Part shown: in pieces, positions 26,037 through 35,893 of the stretch | Position numbering within the stretch: the stretch's first letter is position 1 | Layout: the number at the start of each line of letters is the position of its first letter | DNA from: Flavobacterium aciduliphilum | Lineage (GTDB): Bacteria; Bacteroidota; Bacteroidia; Flavobacteriales; Flavobacteriaceae | Direction of reading: 5' to 3' | NCBI RefSeq assembly: GCF_003268855.1 | Contig: NZ_QLSZ01000002.1 | Location: 1 to 64,000, forward strand | DNA: 64,000 nucleotides | Notes under the pieces: generated by a model | What the model was told of the DNA's origin: nothing | Seen by the model: the letters and a program-made list of their open reading frames with translations, nothing else | The model's database searches: none | Position numbers and translations under genes: made by a program

Positions 26037-27626
26037 ATGAAAAAAAATAATTATAAATTTAAGGTTTTAGTATTGCTAACAGCCTTATTCATGTTAAACT
26101 CTTGTAGTTTGGATATTGCTCCAAAGGATGATGATGAGTTTACATCTGAACAGTTTTTTAGTAATCCAGCTTCATATAAACAATATTTGGCTAAAATTTA
26201 TGCTGGTTTAGCAGTAACTGGTCAGAATGCACCAGCTGGTGATTCCGATTTAGGTTCAGGTCCGGGTACTGTAGATGAAGGTTTTTCTCAATATTTAAGA
26301 GGATATTGGCAGTTGCAAGAATTGCCAACAGATGAGGCGATTATTGCATGGGGAGATCCAACTCTTAAAGATTTAAATCTAAACACTTGGAACGCTGATA
26401 ACGTTTTTACAGAAGCTTTTTTTGCTAGAATTTTCTATCAAATATGTCTTTGTAACGAATTTTTGAGAGAAACTACTGATGCAAAACTTGACTCAAGAGG
26501 AGTTACACCAGAATTACGTGCTGAGATAGTTCATTATAGAGCCGAAGTTCGTTTCTTGAGAGCATTGTCGTATTATCATGGTATGGATATTTTTGGTTCT
26601 CTTCCTTTTGGTACTGAAGCAGATTATCTGGGTACACCACCTCCTATGAAACCAAGAACTTTTATTTTTGATTACATTATAAATGAATTGGATGCTATAA
26701 ATACAGATTTAGTAGACGCAAAGATGAATGAATATGGGAGAGCAGATAAAGCAGCTGCTTGGATGTTGAAATCAAAAGTTTTAATGAATTCGAAAGTTTA
26801 CACGGGTGTAGATAGAAGTCAAGAGGCTTTAGACGCAGTAAATTTAGTGATTAATTCTGGTTACACAATTGCTAATATTCCTTATCCAAACTTGTTTAAG
26901 GCAGATAATAATTCAAATGGTGCTCAAAATGAAATAATTTTTCCAATTTGTTTCGATGGTTTAAAAACACAAACATGGGGAGGAACAACATATTTGATTC
27001 ATGGTTCTTGTGATAATGCAACGGCTGCATCTTTAGGTATTTCAAATGGATGGCAAGGATTTAGAACTAGAAAAGAATTTACAGAGTCTGTTGGCACTGA
27101 TTCTCGTGTAACATATGTGCCAGGAAATACCGATCCAGCAAGTATAAGTAACTATTCAGTCTTTACTCAAGGTAAAAAATTAATCAAATTTTCTAACAAA
27201 AGAGCTGATGGTACTAGTGGACAAAGTACAGATTTTCCGGATACAGATTTTCCTATGTTTAGAATGGGTGATGCATATTTAATGTATGCAGAATTGGCTT
27301 TTGTTAATGGTAAAGGAAGTAACAGTACAGGATTATCATATATAAATACTTTAAGAAGTAGATCAGGTGTAACACCTGCAACAATGTCAGAAATCACTGC
27401 TGACCCAGCTACGTTTTTCCTTAAAGAAAGAGCTAAGGAATTGTATTGGGAAGGACATAGAAGACAGGATTTAATTCGTTTGGGTAAATATAAAGATGCT
27501 TATAATTGGGAATGGAAAGGTGGATATCAAGCGGGAATTTCGGTTGACGATCATGTGTTAATTTATCCAATTCCAAATAAAGAGTTGCATTCTAATAGTT
27601 TATTGGTTCAAAATCCAGGATACTAA
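26037..27626 (+). CDS. susD: SusD/RagB-family glycan-binding lipoprotein
   Basis: This 529-aa lipoprotein has a lipobox in LFMLNSC. The SusD-family segments are visible: an early FFSNPASYKQYLAKIYAGL, an ELPTDEAIIAWGDP, AEVRFLRALSYYHGMDIFGSLP (split by TPR-like helices), and the C-terminal FLKERAKELYWEGHRRQDLIRLG with a terminal YPIPNKELHSN. It caps the SusC channel at the cell surface and delivers maltooligosaccharides. It is 11 bp downstream of susC and followed by the SusE-like gene, the usual order. Confidence 0.93.
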   Translation: MKKNNYKFKVLVLLTALFMLNSCSLDIAPKDDDEFTSEQFFSNPASYKQYLAKIYAGLAVTGQNAPAGDSDLGSGPGTVDEGFSQYLRGYWQLQELPTDEAIIAWGDPTLKDLNLNTWNADNVFTEAFFARIFYQICLCNEFLRETTDAKLDSRGVTPELRAEIVHYRAEVRFLRALSYYHGMDIFGSLPFGTEADYLGTPPPMKPRTFIFDYIINELDAINTDLVDAKMNEYGRADKAAAWMLKSKVLMNSKVYTGVDRSQEALDAVNLVINSGYTIANIPYPNLFKADNNSNGAQNEIIFPICFDGLKTQTWGGTTYLIHGSCDNATAASLGISNGWQGFRTRKEFTESVGTDSRVTYVPGNTDPASISNYSVFTQGKKLIKFSNKRADGTSGQSTDFPDTDFPMFRMGDAYLMYAELAFVNGKGSNSTGLSYINTLRSRSGVTPATMSEITADPATFFLKERAKELYWEGHRRQDLIRLGKYKDAYNWEWKGGYQAGISVDDHVLIYPIPNKELHSNSLLVQNPGY

Positions 27627-27647
27627 AGTTAATTATTTTTTTAAAAA

Positions 27648-28967
27648 ATGAAAGAAATGAAAAATATTATAAAAAATGTATTTCTTATTAGTATAGTGCT
27701 AATGGGATTGAACTCATGTGATAAGGATATGAATAATCCAAATGCGAGTAATATTGCAAATCCTAACTTGATTTCACCAAGTGACGGATCAACACTTGTG
27801 TTAAATCCAAATACATATACTGCAACTGCGATGACAGTTAAGTGGTCTTCATTAGATTTTGGATATGATGCTTCAGTTGTTTATTCTCTGCAAATAATAA
27901 AATCATCTGATAGCTTTGATTCTGATGGTGTTGTTCCTCAAGTTATTGGGTTAGGAACCTATTCTGAAAATTCGAATACCACTCACCAAGTTGATGTGAG
28001 TACAACAAATTTAAATTTAAAGTTGAAAGCTTTGGGAGCAAATATTGGTTCTGTTTCATCTTTTAAGGTAAGAATTTTTGGGAAACCTGCTGGACAATTA
28101 GATTCTTCTTCTAATGGATTAAAAGCTTATACTCAAACGAATATAATAAATAGTAATGTATATGACCCTATTGATGAAGCAGCAAAATTGTATGTATTTG
28201 GAAATTTCGGAGCCGCAAGTTCATTCGCTGATTGGGATATTAATACTTTAGGGACTTCAAACTCTCCTATAATTTATTCTTCAAAAAACAATGGTATTTA
28301 TGAGGGATTTGTATATATGAACAATGCTTTGCCAAAATTTAAATTTGCAAATCCAACAGATACAGAATTAAATATTAAAGGAGTAGGAACAGCATATACA
28401 GGAACTGCTGTAATAGGGGTGAATGACTCAGCAGATCCTCCAATCCCATTTGGAAATACTTCTGGTGCTATTGGAGTATCAACGCCAGGTACATTAGCAG
28501 CTTCAACAGATGTCTCAACAGGTAATGTAATATCTCCACCATCACCTGCCGCTGGTTCTTATTTTGTAAAAGTGAATTGGACTAGTAATGAATATGTGAT
28601 ACTAAAACGCACAATGTCTGTGACTGGTATAGCTACAAGTAATGTCGCAAAAGCATTAACGTATGTAACTGATCCTGCCTCACCTTTCTATAGAATGTAT
28701 GTTGGTGAAAATATTTCTCTAAGTGCAGGTTCTATGTATGTACAAGTTAAAAATTTAAGTTCAGCGGATGGTTCTAAATTAGAGCGTTTCGGTATTGATA
28801 ATACCATAACAACCTTGATTAATTCTGATAATTCTAGTGCCATGATTAAAAATAAGCTTAAATTTGGTGCAGCCAATTTTACAGTTACAATACCAGGAGT
28901 TTATACAATTATTTTAGATTTGAGAAATTCTGCTAATTACAATTTGAGAGCAATAAAAACTAATTAA
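27648..28967 (+). CDS. SusE-like outer-membrane lipoprotein
   Basis: This 439-aa lipoprotein (lipobox GLNSC) has an N-terminal SusE-type Ig domain (about 35-150, PNLISPSDGSTLVL and AMTVKWSSLDFGYD) and one or two C-terminal carbohydrate-binding-like domains (KLYVFGNFGAASSFADWD; PKFKFANP; TVTIPGVYTIILDL). The family binds starch on the cell surface next to SusCD. A second Met three codons later (27657) is an alternative start. It follows susD by 21 bp and precedes the secreted GH13 by 8 bp, so susC-susD-susE-GH13 is a single operon. Confidence 0.88.
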   Translation: MKEMKNIIKNVFLISIVLMGLNSCDKDMNNPNASNIANPNLISPSDGSTLVLNPNTYTATAMTVKWSSLDFGYDASVVYSLQIIKSSDSFDSDGVVPQVIGLGTYSENSNTTHQVDVSTTNLNLKLKALGANIGSVSSFKVRIFGKPAGQLDSSSNGLKAYTQTNIINSNVYDPIDEAAKLYVFGNFGAASSFADWDINTLGTSNSPIIYSSKNNGIYEGFVYMNNALPKFKFANPTDTELNIKGVGTAYTGTAVIGVNDSADPPIPFGNTSGAIGVSTPGTLAASTDVSTGNVISPPSPAAGSYFVKVNWTSNEYVILKRTMSVTGIATSNVAKALTYVTDPASPFYRMYVGENISLSAGSMYVQVKNLSSADGSKLERFGIDNTITTLINSDNSSAMIKNKLKFGAANFTVTIPGVYTIILDLRNSANYNLRAIKTN

Positions 28968-28975
28968 ACAAAGCT

Positions 28976-31819
28976 ATGAAAAAGATTTTATTATTATTTG
29001 TTTTCGTTGTTTCTGCAAATTGTTTTGCACAAGTTACTACATCGCCAAGTCCATTTGAGGCTACTCAATCGGTTACATTAAATTTTGACAAAACAGGTAC
29101 CCCTTTAGCATCCTATACGGGTACAATTTATGCTCATATTGGTGTAACAGTTAATGGTACAAACTGGTCAAATGTTATTGGTACTTGGGGTAATAACACC
29201 ACACAACCTGCTTTAACTTTGGTTTCTGGAAATGTATATAAGTTAGATATTACACCTGATTTATATACCTACTTTGGTGTGGCAACAACAAGCTCAATTA
29301 CTAAAATTTGTGTTGTTTTTAGAAATGCTGCAGGAACTGCTCAGTCTTCAGATATTTTTGTTAATGTTGGATCATTTCAAGCTAATTTAACTGCACCTGC
29401 AGCGAATAGTACAACATTTTTAGTATCAGGTTCTAGTTTGACGATTTCAGCAACAAATACAGGAGGGAGTGCAAATTATACATTATTAGCAAATGGGTCT
29501 TTTTTAAACGGCTATACTGGAAGTACTTTTTCTTATACACAAACAAATATTACTTCAAACAAATTTTATACATTAACGGTAACTTTGGGATCCGTAACAT
29601 TTACGTATAAGTTTATGGCACTAGTTAATCCTACAGTTGTAAGTGCTGCATTACCGTCAGGTATGGAAGATGGTATTAACTATAATTCGAGCGATCCAAC
29701 AAAAGCAACATTAGTGTTAACTGCACCAGGTAAAGATTTTGTTTATGTGGCAGGTAGTTTTAATAGTTGGCAACCTAATAATACCTATGTTATGAAGCAA
29801 GACCCTACCACAAGTAAATTTTGGTTGGAATTATCGGGTCTTACTTCAGGAATAGTTTATACCTACCAATATTGGGTAGGAGACCAAACTCCAAATACGG
29901 CTCAAGGCTCGCCAAAACTAGTAAAAACAGCAGATCCATATTCTACATTAGTGCTTTCGCCATTTGATGATCCTTGGATTCCAGCTACCTCATACCCTAA
30001 CATTCCTACTTACCCAGCAGGACAAGAACGTGAGGTAACTGTTCTACAAACGGGTCAGACAACATATCCGTGGAGTTCTGCAACAACAAATTTTGTTAAA
30101 CCAAGCAAAGATCATTTGGTGGTTTATGAGGCGCTTATTAGAGATTTTAATTCTAAAAGAACTTATCAAGATTTAATTGATAAAATTAGCTATCTTAAGG
30201 ATTTAAATATCAATGCTATAGAGCTTATGCCTTTAATGGAGTATGAAGGAAATGAAGGATGGGGGTATAATCCATGTTATCATTTAGCTTTAGATAAATT
30301 TTATGGACCAGCTGCAAAATTAAAGGAATTGGTAGATTTGTGTCACCAAAACGGAATTGCTGTTATTTTAGATGTGGCATTAAATCATGCGTTTGGGAGA
30401 AATCCAATGGTTCGCATGTGGATGAAAGATTCTGACGGTGATGGTTGGGGAGATCCAGCTAATGACAACCCTTACTTTAATGAATATGCAAAGCATAGCT
30501 ATGGTGTCGGATCCGATTTTAATCATTCATCTACATATACGAAATATTATACAAAAAGAGTTATAAAACAATGGATTCAAGAATTTAAAATAGATGGATT
30601 CCGTTGGGATTTAACAAAAGGTTTTACCCAATCTTGTAGTAGCGGAAATGATGCGTGTACAAATGGTTACTTGCAAGATAGAGTAGATGTTTTAAAAGAA
30701 TATGCTGATTATGCTTGGTCTTTAGATCCATATCATTACGTTATTTTTGAGCATTTAGGAATCGATAGTGAAGAACAGCAATGGGCCAATTACAGAATAA
30801 ATGAAACACCAAGCAAAGGGGTGATGATGTGGGGAGAAATGAATTATGCTTATGGTCAATTGGCTATGGGATATTCAACTGGAGCGGATATTTCTCGCAT
30901 GGGTAGTTCAAGTAGAGGTTTTACAGCAAAAAGATTATTAGGATATCCTGAAAGTCACGATAAGGATCGAATTGGTAATATGGCTAATTCTTATGGAGCG
31001 TCTAGTGTTTCAGGAAATATATCTAATGTATTAACTAGATTATGTGCTATTGCAGCTACAAGTATTTTAGTGCCTGGTCCAAAAATGATCTATCAATTTG
31101 GAGAATTAGGATCTACGCAGTCAATTTTTACGTGTACTGACGGAACAGTAAATACTGATACCGATTCTACAACTGGGGATTGTAAGTTATCTACTAAACC
31201 ACAACCCCAATGGTCAACTTGGTATACTGATCAACAAAGATTAAATGTGTATAATACATATGCCAAACTAAACCAACTTAAAGAAACAAATGCTGTTTTT
31301 GATGGAAGTTATGCTATAAGTCCAGCTGGAAACTTATTGTTGCCAAGGATTTACATTTGGGATAACACGCTTCCTTCTACACAATTGAAAAATGTTGTAG
31401 TACTTGCCAATTTTAATACCTCTGCAACGAATGTAACTCCAGATTTTCCTTACACAGGTACATGGGTAAATCTAATGGATAATTCTACTATAAATGTTAC
31501 TAGTACTTCAGCAGCTATTAATATTGAAGCGGGGGGATTTAGAGTATATGGAAACCAATCAGCGGCATTAGAAAATCAAACATTTAACACTATGGATTTT
31601 GTGAGTATTTCTCCCAATCCTGTTGTGTCAGAAGTGATGATTAATACAGATGTTAAAAATGTCGAAATTTTTAACATGACGGGTCAGTTAATTTCAAAAT
31701 TTGAAGATGTGAAAGCATTTGATAAAATAAATCTCGAAAATTTAGAAAGAGGAATTTATTTAATGAAGTGTAATGACTCTAATAACAACGAAAAAAAATT
31801 CAAAATTATTAAAGAATAA
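28976..31819 (+). CDS. T9SS-secreted GH13 enzyme with N-terminal beta-sandwich modules
   Basis: This 947-aa protein has a signal peptide (SANCFAQ). N-terminal beta domains (about 20-245) are followed by a CBM48-like module (DFVYVAGSFNSWQPN, about 258-330) and a GH13 barrel. The catalytic residues are D545 (IDGFRWD), E592 (YVIFEHLG) and D662 (ESHDKDR). The last ~75 residues form a type A T9SS sorting domain (VSISPNPVVSEVMI, EIFNMTGQLI, LERGIYLMK). Family context: CBM48 with GH13 is typical of pullulanases and branching enzymes, so alpha-1,6 activity is possible. It probably acts on starch outside the cell, feeding SusCD. Confidence 0.9.
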   Translation: MKKILLLFVFVVSANCFAQVTTSPSPFEATQSVTLNFDKTGTPLASYTGTIYAHIGVTVNGTNWSNVIGTWGNNTTQPALTLVSGNVYKLDITPDLYTYFGVATTSSITKICVVFRNAAGTAQSSDIFVNVGSFQANLTAPAANSTTFLVSGSSLTISATNTGGSANYTLLANGSFLNGYTGSTFSYTQTNITSNKFYTLTVTLGSVTFTYKFMALVNPTVVSAALPSGMEDGINYNSSDPTKATLVLTAPGKDFVYVAGSFNSWQPNNTYVMKQDPTTSKFWLELSGLTSGIVYTYQYWVGDQTPNTAQGSPKLVKTADPYSTLVLSPFDDPWIPATSYPNIPTYPAGQEREVTVLQTGQTTYPWSSATTNFVKPSKDHLVVYEALIRDFNSKRTYQDLIDKISYLKDLNINAIELMPLMEYEGNEGWGYNPCYHLALDKFYGPAAKLKELVDLCHQNGIAVILDVALNHAFGRNPMVRMWMKDSDGDGWGDPANDNPYFNEYAKHSYGVGSDFNHSSTYTKYYTKRVIKQWIQEFKIDGFRWDLTKGFTQSCSSGNDACTNGYLQDRVDVLKEYADYAWSLDPYHYVIFEHLGIDSEEQQWANYRINETPSKGVMMWGEMNYAYGQLAMGYSTGADISRMGSSSRGFTAKRLLGYPESHDKDRIGNMANSYGASSVSGNISNVLTRLCAIAATSILVPGPKMIYQFGELGSTQSIFTCTDGTVNTDTDSTTGDCKLSTKPQPQWSTWYTDQQRLNVYNTYAKLNQLKETNAVFDGSYAISPAGNLLLPRIYIWDNTLPSTQLKNVVVLANFNTSATNVTPDFPYTGTWVNLMDNSTINVTSTSAAINIEAGGFRVYGNQSAALENQTFNTMDFVSISPNPVVSEVMINTDVKNVEIFNMTGQLISKFEDVKAFDKINLENLERGIYLMKCNDSNNNEKKFKIIKE

Positions 31820-31892
31820 GTACTATATTGTACTAGAAAAAATCAACTTTTAAGTTGAAGTATAAATGTTAAATTAATTAAATTTTTAAATC

Positions 31893-33554
31893 ATGATTAA
31901 AAAACTATTTTTTGCGTTACTCTTGTCAGTAGTGTCTTTTAGCTCAAATGCTCAAAGTATTGGCTTGATAGGGGATTTTAACAGTTGGGCAAGTGATGTG
32001 GTAATGAACACCGTTGACAACACTACCTACACAGTACAATACACTTTCTTGATTACTGGAGGTGTAAAATTCAGACAAGATGCTTCTTGGGCTACAAACT
32101 GGGGTTCAAGTGCCTTCCCATCAGGAACTGGTGTTGGAGGTGGACCTAATATTCCAGTACCAGCTGGAACATACAATGTAACATTTAATCGTACTACTGG
32201 GGACTATAGTTTTCAAACTGTTGTAACAAACTTTGATCACATTGGATTCTATGGTGGATTCAATTCATTTGCTACTCCTGGTGTAGATATGGTTACTACA
32301 GATGGTATTGCGTATCAAAAAATCGAATACCAATTCACTGCTGATGGTGTAAAATTCTTAAAAGATAATAATACTAACCAAACTTGGGGAGGTACTGCTT
32401 TTCCTTCAGGAACAGCAACTGCTTCAGGAGCTACAATTCCTTTAACAGCAGGGTTTTACAATGTAGATTTTAATAAAAACACTTTGTTGTATAACTTTGT
32501 ACAAGTACCTGTTGCGTTAATTGGAGATGGTGTATCGGATTGGAGTACTGATGTATACATGGTTTCTACTGATGGTGGAGTTACTTTTACATTAACTGAT
32601 GTTCAATTGTATTCAGGTTCTGTTAAATTCAGATCAAACAATTCTTGGGCAAATAACTGGGGTGGTTCTGCATTCCCATCAGGAACAGGAACTTTGAACT
32701 CTTCAAGTAACATCCCAACAACACCAGGGATCTATACAGTTACTTTCAATAGAATTACTGGAGATTATTCTTTTGTATTGACGCAACAAACTGTAGATCA
32801 GGTGCAAATTAATGGGGTAAATATGAATACTTCTGACGGTACTAGTTATACAATGTCAGATTTTTATGTGTCAACTCCAGGTGTGACTTTTGCTAATGTG
32901 ACTTCATCTTCAACATATGGAGGTTCTTCATACCCAGCTGGAACTGCAGTAGCTAGTGCTTCTGCGATCCCTGTTCAAGTGGGTTATTACAATGTAACAT
33001 TCAACAAAACTACTTTAGATTATTCGTTCTCAGTAACACCAGTGGCTATTATTGGTGATGCTACTGCTGGAGGTTGGTCTACTGAAACTCCAATGAATAC
33101 AACCGATAATGGGGTTAACTTTACGTTGTCTAGTGCTACATTAACAGCTGGAGGATTAAAATTCCGTTCTAACAATTCATGGTCTATCGCTTGGGGTAAT
33201 GATACTGATTTTCCTTCAGGTATTGCTACAACTTCTGCTGGAAATATTCCTGTTGTTGCGGGTGTTTATGATATCTCATTTAACAGAACTACAGGGGCTT
33301 ATTCTTTTGGAAACTTAGCAACAGATTCATTTACTAGAAATAATTTAACATTATATCCAAACCCTGTAAACGATATGTTTACAATTAATGGAGACTTTGC
33401 TAAAGTTGAAGTGTATAATATCGCTGGTCAACTTGTTAAATCATTCACAGCTTCTGAAAGCTATAATGTTTCTGAGTTAAAAACAGGAATTTATTTCGTA
33501 AAAGCTACTGATGTAAATCAAAAAACTAGTGTAGCTAAAGTTATCAAAAACTAA
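31893..33554 (+). CDS. Five-repeat T9SS-exported starch-binding-like protein
   Basis: This 553-aa protein has a signal peptide (SFSSNAQ) and five repeats of about 90 residues (starting near residues 22, 115, 205, 300 and 385). Four contain a VKFR or VKFL strand and/or a W-x-x-x-WG-x-(S/T/D)-x-FPSG motif, and each ends with G-x-Y-x-(V/I)-x-FN-(R/K)-x-T-x-x-YSF/YNF. The repeat resembles the C-terminal binding modules of SusE/SusF, whose aromatic residues bind starch. Repeat 4 lacks the WxxxWG tryptophans, so it may not bind. The C-terminus is a type A T9SS sorting domain (LTLYPNPVNDMFTING, YNIAGQLVKSF). No catalytic domain is present. Its role is inferred to be surface or soluble starch capture. 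A strong terminator follows. Confidence 0.8.
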   Translation: MIKKLFFALLLSVVSFSSNAQSIGLIGDFNSWASDVVMNTVDNTTYTVQYTFLITGGVKFRQDASWATNWGSSAFPSGTGVGGGPNIPVPAGTYNVTFNRTTGDYSFQTVVTNFDHIGFYGGFNSFATPGVDMVTTDGIAYQKIEYQFTADGVKFLKDNNTNQTWGGTAFPSGTATASGATIPLTAGFYNVDFNKNTLLYNFVQVPVALIGDGVSDWSTDVYMVSTDGGVTFTLTDVQLYSGSVKFRSNNSWANNWGGSAFPSGTGTLNSSSNIPTTPGIYTVTFNRITGDYSFVLTQQTVDQVQINGVNMNTSDGTSYTMSDFYVSTPGVTFANVTSSSTYGGSSYPAGTAVASASAIPVQVGYYNVTFNKTTLDYSFSVTPVAIIGDATAGGWSTETPMNTTDNGVNFTLSSATLTAGGLKFRSNNSWSIAWGNDTDFPSGIATTSAGNIPVVAGVYDISFNRTTGAYSFGNLATDSFTRNNLTLYPNPVNDMFTINGDFAKVEVYNIAGQLVKSFTASESYNVSELKTGIYFVKATDVNQKTSVAKVIKN

Positions 33555-33574
33555 TTGATACTTTTACAACTTAA

Positions 33575-33602
33575 AAAAAGAGACGCTTTAGCGTCTCTTT
33601 TT
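33575..33602 (+). terminator. Intrinsic terminator closing the plus-strand sus operon
   Basis: Perfect stem AGAGACGCT / AGCGTCTCT around TT, extended by A and T runs on both sides, 20 bp after the five-repeat gene. Confidence 0.9.
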
Positions 33603-33635
33603 GTTTTTATAAGATTTTCTTGAATTTTGTATAAA

Positions 33636-33669
33636 AACAAAAAACCCCTGAAATTATTTTCAGGGGTTT
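33636..33669 (-). terminator. Intrinsic terminator of tRNA-Phe
   Basis: AAACCCCTG (33642-33650) and CAGGGGTTT (33661-33669) form a stem; on the minus strand it is followed by a T run, 4 nt after the tRNA 3' end. Confidence 0.85.
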
Positions 33670-33672
33670 GTG

Positions 33673-33745
33673 TGGTACCTCCAGGGATCGAACCAGGGAC
33701 ACATGGATTTTCAGTCCATTGCTCTACCATCTGAGCTAAGGTACC
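33673..33745 (-). tRNA. tRNA-Phe (GAA)
   Basis: The 73-nt minus-strand sequence folds as a cloverleaf: acceptor GGTACCT with AGGTACC, a D-arm with AGCTCAGATGGTAGAGC, an anticodon loop CTGAAAA with anticodon GAA, and a T-arm with GGTTCGATCC. The discriminator base is A and CCA is not encoded, as is usual in Bacteroidota. It stands alone between the sus operon and coaX. Confidence 0.96.
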
Positions 33746-33859
33746 GTTACTTTGAAACCTTAAAAATTACTAAGAAAGCGTTTTCTAGTGCTTCATTGCG
33801 GGTGCAAATATATAATGTTTTTTAATTTATCCAAAACAATTTTTAAAAAAATCTATTTG

Positions 33860-33867
33860 TAATTTTG
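33860..33867 (+). promoter_or_regulatory. Candidate -7 box of the coaX operon
   Basis: TAATTTTG fits TAnnTTTG and lies 19 bp before the coaX ATG. A clear -33 box is not seen. Confidence 0.4.
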
Positions 33868-33886
33868 CCTTTTAAACAATAAGCAT

Positions 33887-34618
33887 ATGCTATTAACAAT
33901 AGATGAAGGGAATACTCTGATCAAAATAGCTGTCTTTGAGCAGAATACATTAATTCGTAAGGAAGAAATTTCTTATTTGAATTTTAAAGAATTATTAAAA
34001 TATTTTCTTGACCAATTTCCAACCATCGAAAATATTATAGTTTCTTCTGTGGCTCAATTGCAAAAAAATGATTTTGAAGAACTCAGTGAGGTTATCAAAG
34101 TCTATTATGTGTCAAGAGAAACCCGATTTCCATTCGAAAATGTATACACTACACCTCATACGCTAGGGGTAGATAGAATGATCTTAGCTGCTGGAGCCGT
34201 ACTTAAATTTCCTGATAGGAATAGATTGGTGATAGATGCAGGCACTTGCATAACGTATGATTTTATTGATGCAAATAATAAGTATTATGGAGGGGCAATT
34301 TCCCCAGGAATAAATCTAAGATATAAGTCATTGCACGATTACACTGCTAAACTGCCGTTACTGGCTTTAGAATCTCCTCAACAACTCATAGGGAACTCTA
34401 CTAGTCAGTCTATACATTCGGGGGTTGTTCATGGAGTTGTTGCAGAAATAGATGCTTTTATTAACGCAATTTTAAATAAAAATGATAACTTTATCATAAT
34501 TTTAACGGGAGGCGATGCACTTTTTTTGGCTGAACGATTAAAAAACACCATATTTGCGAATCCAAATTTCCTATTGGAAAGTTTGAATCTCATTTTTCAA
34601 TTCAATTACAATGATTAA
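33887..34618 (+). CDS. coaX: Type III pantothenate kinase
   Basis: This 243-aa cytoplasmic kinase catalyses the first step of CoA synthesis from pantothenate. The N-terminal phosphate loop reads TIDEGNTLIK (family D-x-GNT-x-x-K), the central motif is LGVDRM...VIDAGTCITYDFID with the catalytic Asp, and GGAISPGINLR and ILTGGDALFL follow, all CoaX signatures. Its stop overlaps the start of the next gene by 8 bp (34611-34618), implying translational coupling. The length is at the short end of the normal range (about 245-260 residues), and it appears complete. Confidence 0.93.
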   Translation: MLLTIDEGNTLIKIAVFEQNTLIRKEEISYLNFKELLKYFLDQFPTIENIIVSSVAQLQKNDFEELSEVIKVYYVSRETRFPFENVYTTPHTLGVDRMILAAGAVLKFPDRNRLVIDAGTCITYDFIDANNKYYGGAISPGINLRYKSLHDYTAKLPLLALESPQQLIGNSTSQSIHSGVVHGVVAEIDAFINAILNKNDNFIIILTGGDALFLAERLKNTIFANPNFLLESLNLIFQFNYND

Positions 34619-35879
34619 AAAATTAATATTTAGTATTACACTCCTTTTTTCTCTGGCCTCTTTTTCGCAACAAAGCACTTCCTCTCCTTATTCTTTTTAT
34701 GGTATAGGGGATGTAAGATATAAAGGATCTGTTGAAAACAGATCTATTGGGGGTGTTGGTGTTGTTCCAGATAGTATTCATGTTAATATACTGAATCCCG
34801 CTTCTTATGCAGGTTTAAAATTGATAAATTATACCATAGGAGGTTCTTTCACGGCAAATAAATTACATACAGACACTCAAGATGAGAAAGCACAACGGAC
34901 AACGCTAGATTATTTAGCCGTTGCTATACCGTTCAAAAAATTTGGATTTGGGTTTGGATTATTGCCCTATTCATCTGTTGGGTATTATAATAGTAGTTCT
35001 GTTGTGGAAAACAATATCAATGCGACACATTATTACACGGGTAATGGTGGGTTAAACAAAGTGTTCTTTGGATTGGGGTATCAGATTACAAAGCATTTTC
35101 GTTTTGGAGCCGATGTACAATATGATTTTGGAAAAATTGACACTAAAAATGTTGCCGTTATGTACGATGCCAATGGTGTTCAAATACAATATGGCTCAAG
35201 AGAAGTGAACTCTTCTGTTATTAATGGGGTTAATTTTAATACGGGATTCTCTTTCGATACTAAAATTAATCAAAATGTATCTTTGTTTTCAAGTATAACT
35301 TATGCGCCAGAAGCCAAAGTAAATGTTGCCAATACACGTACACTGGCGACAGTACAAGTAGCTGGAACCGCAGAGGCTATTGTGGGTGATCCCATTGATG
35401 TATCAGTACCAAGTACTAAGTTGCGATTGCCTTCTAAGTTTACTTTTGGGCTAGGTATCGGTGATCCCAAAAAATGGTTTGTTGGTTCGGAAGTTATACT
35501 ACAACAATCTAGTGATTTTGGAAATCGTTATGATGATATTACTAATGTTAGTTTTGAGAATGCAAAAAGATTTTCATTTGGAGGCTATTATACACCAAAT
35601 TATAAATCTTTTACCAAATATTTTCATCGAGTAACTTATAGAGGAGGATTTAGATATGAAAATACAGGATTACTCATTAATAATCAATCTATTAATGATA
35701 GCGCACTTACTTTAGGTATAGGCATGCCTCTTAGAGGAACCTTTTCAAACATCAACTTAGGATTTGAATTGGGCTCAAGAGGAACAAAAAATAATGGACT
35801 AGTTAAAGAAAATTACATGAATTTTAGTATTGGATTGTCTTTCAATGACAGATGGTTCATCAGAAGAAAATATGATTAA
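34611..35879 (+). CDS. Outer-membrane beta-barrel protein of unknown function
   Basis: This 422-aa protein has a signal peptide (SLASFSQ) and an N-terminal SPYSFYGIGDV segment. Alternating beta-strand pattern and a final barrel strand follow (NFSIGLSFNDRWFIRRKYD). It resembles the Bacteroidota outer-membrane proteins that are widely conserved near coaX and lptC; a transport or assembly function is not established. The overlap with coaX and the 14-bp gap to the TPR gene place it in an envelope operon that includes lptC. I cannot tell whether it is a FadL/OmpP1-type channel. Confidence 0.7.
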   Translation: MIKKLIFSITLLFSLASFSQQSTSSPYSFYGIGDVRYKGSVENRSIGGVGVVPDSIHVNILNPASYAGLKLINYTIGGSFTANKLHTDTQDEKAQRTTLDYLAVAIPFKKFGFGFGLLPYSSVGYYNSSSVVENNINATHYYTGNGGLNKVFFGLGYQITKHFRFGADVQYDFGKIDTKNVAVMYDANGVQIQYGSREVNSSVINGVNFNTGFSFDTKINQNVSLFSSITYAPEAKVNVANTRTLATVQVAGTAEAIVGDPIDVSVPSTKLRLPSKFTFGLGIGDPKKWFVGSEVILQQSSDFGNRYDDITNVSFENAKRFSFGGYYTPNYKSFTKYFHRVTYRGGFRYENTGLLINNQSINDSALTLGIGMPLRGTFSNINLGFELGSRGTKNNGLVKENYMNFSIGLSFNDRWFIRRKYD

Positions 35880-35893
35880 TCAAAAATAATTTT

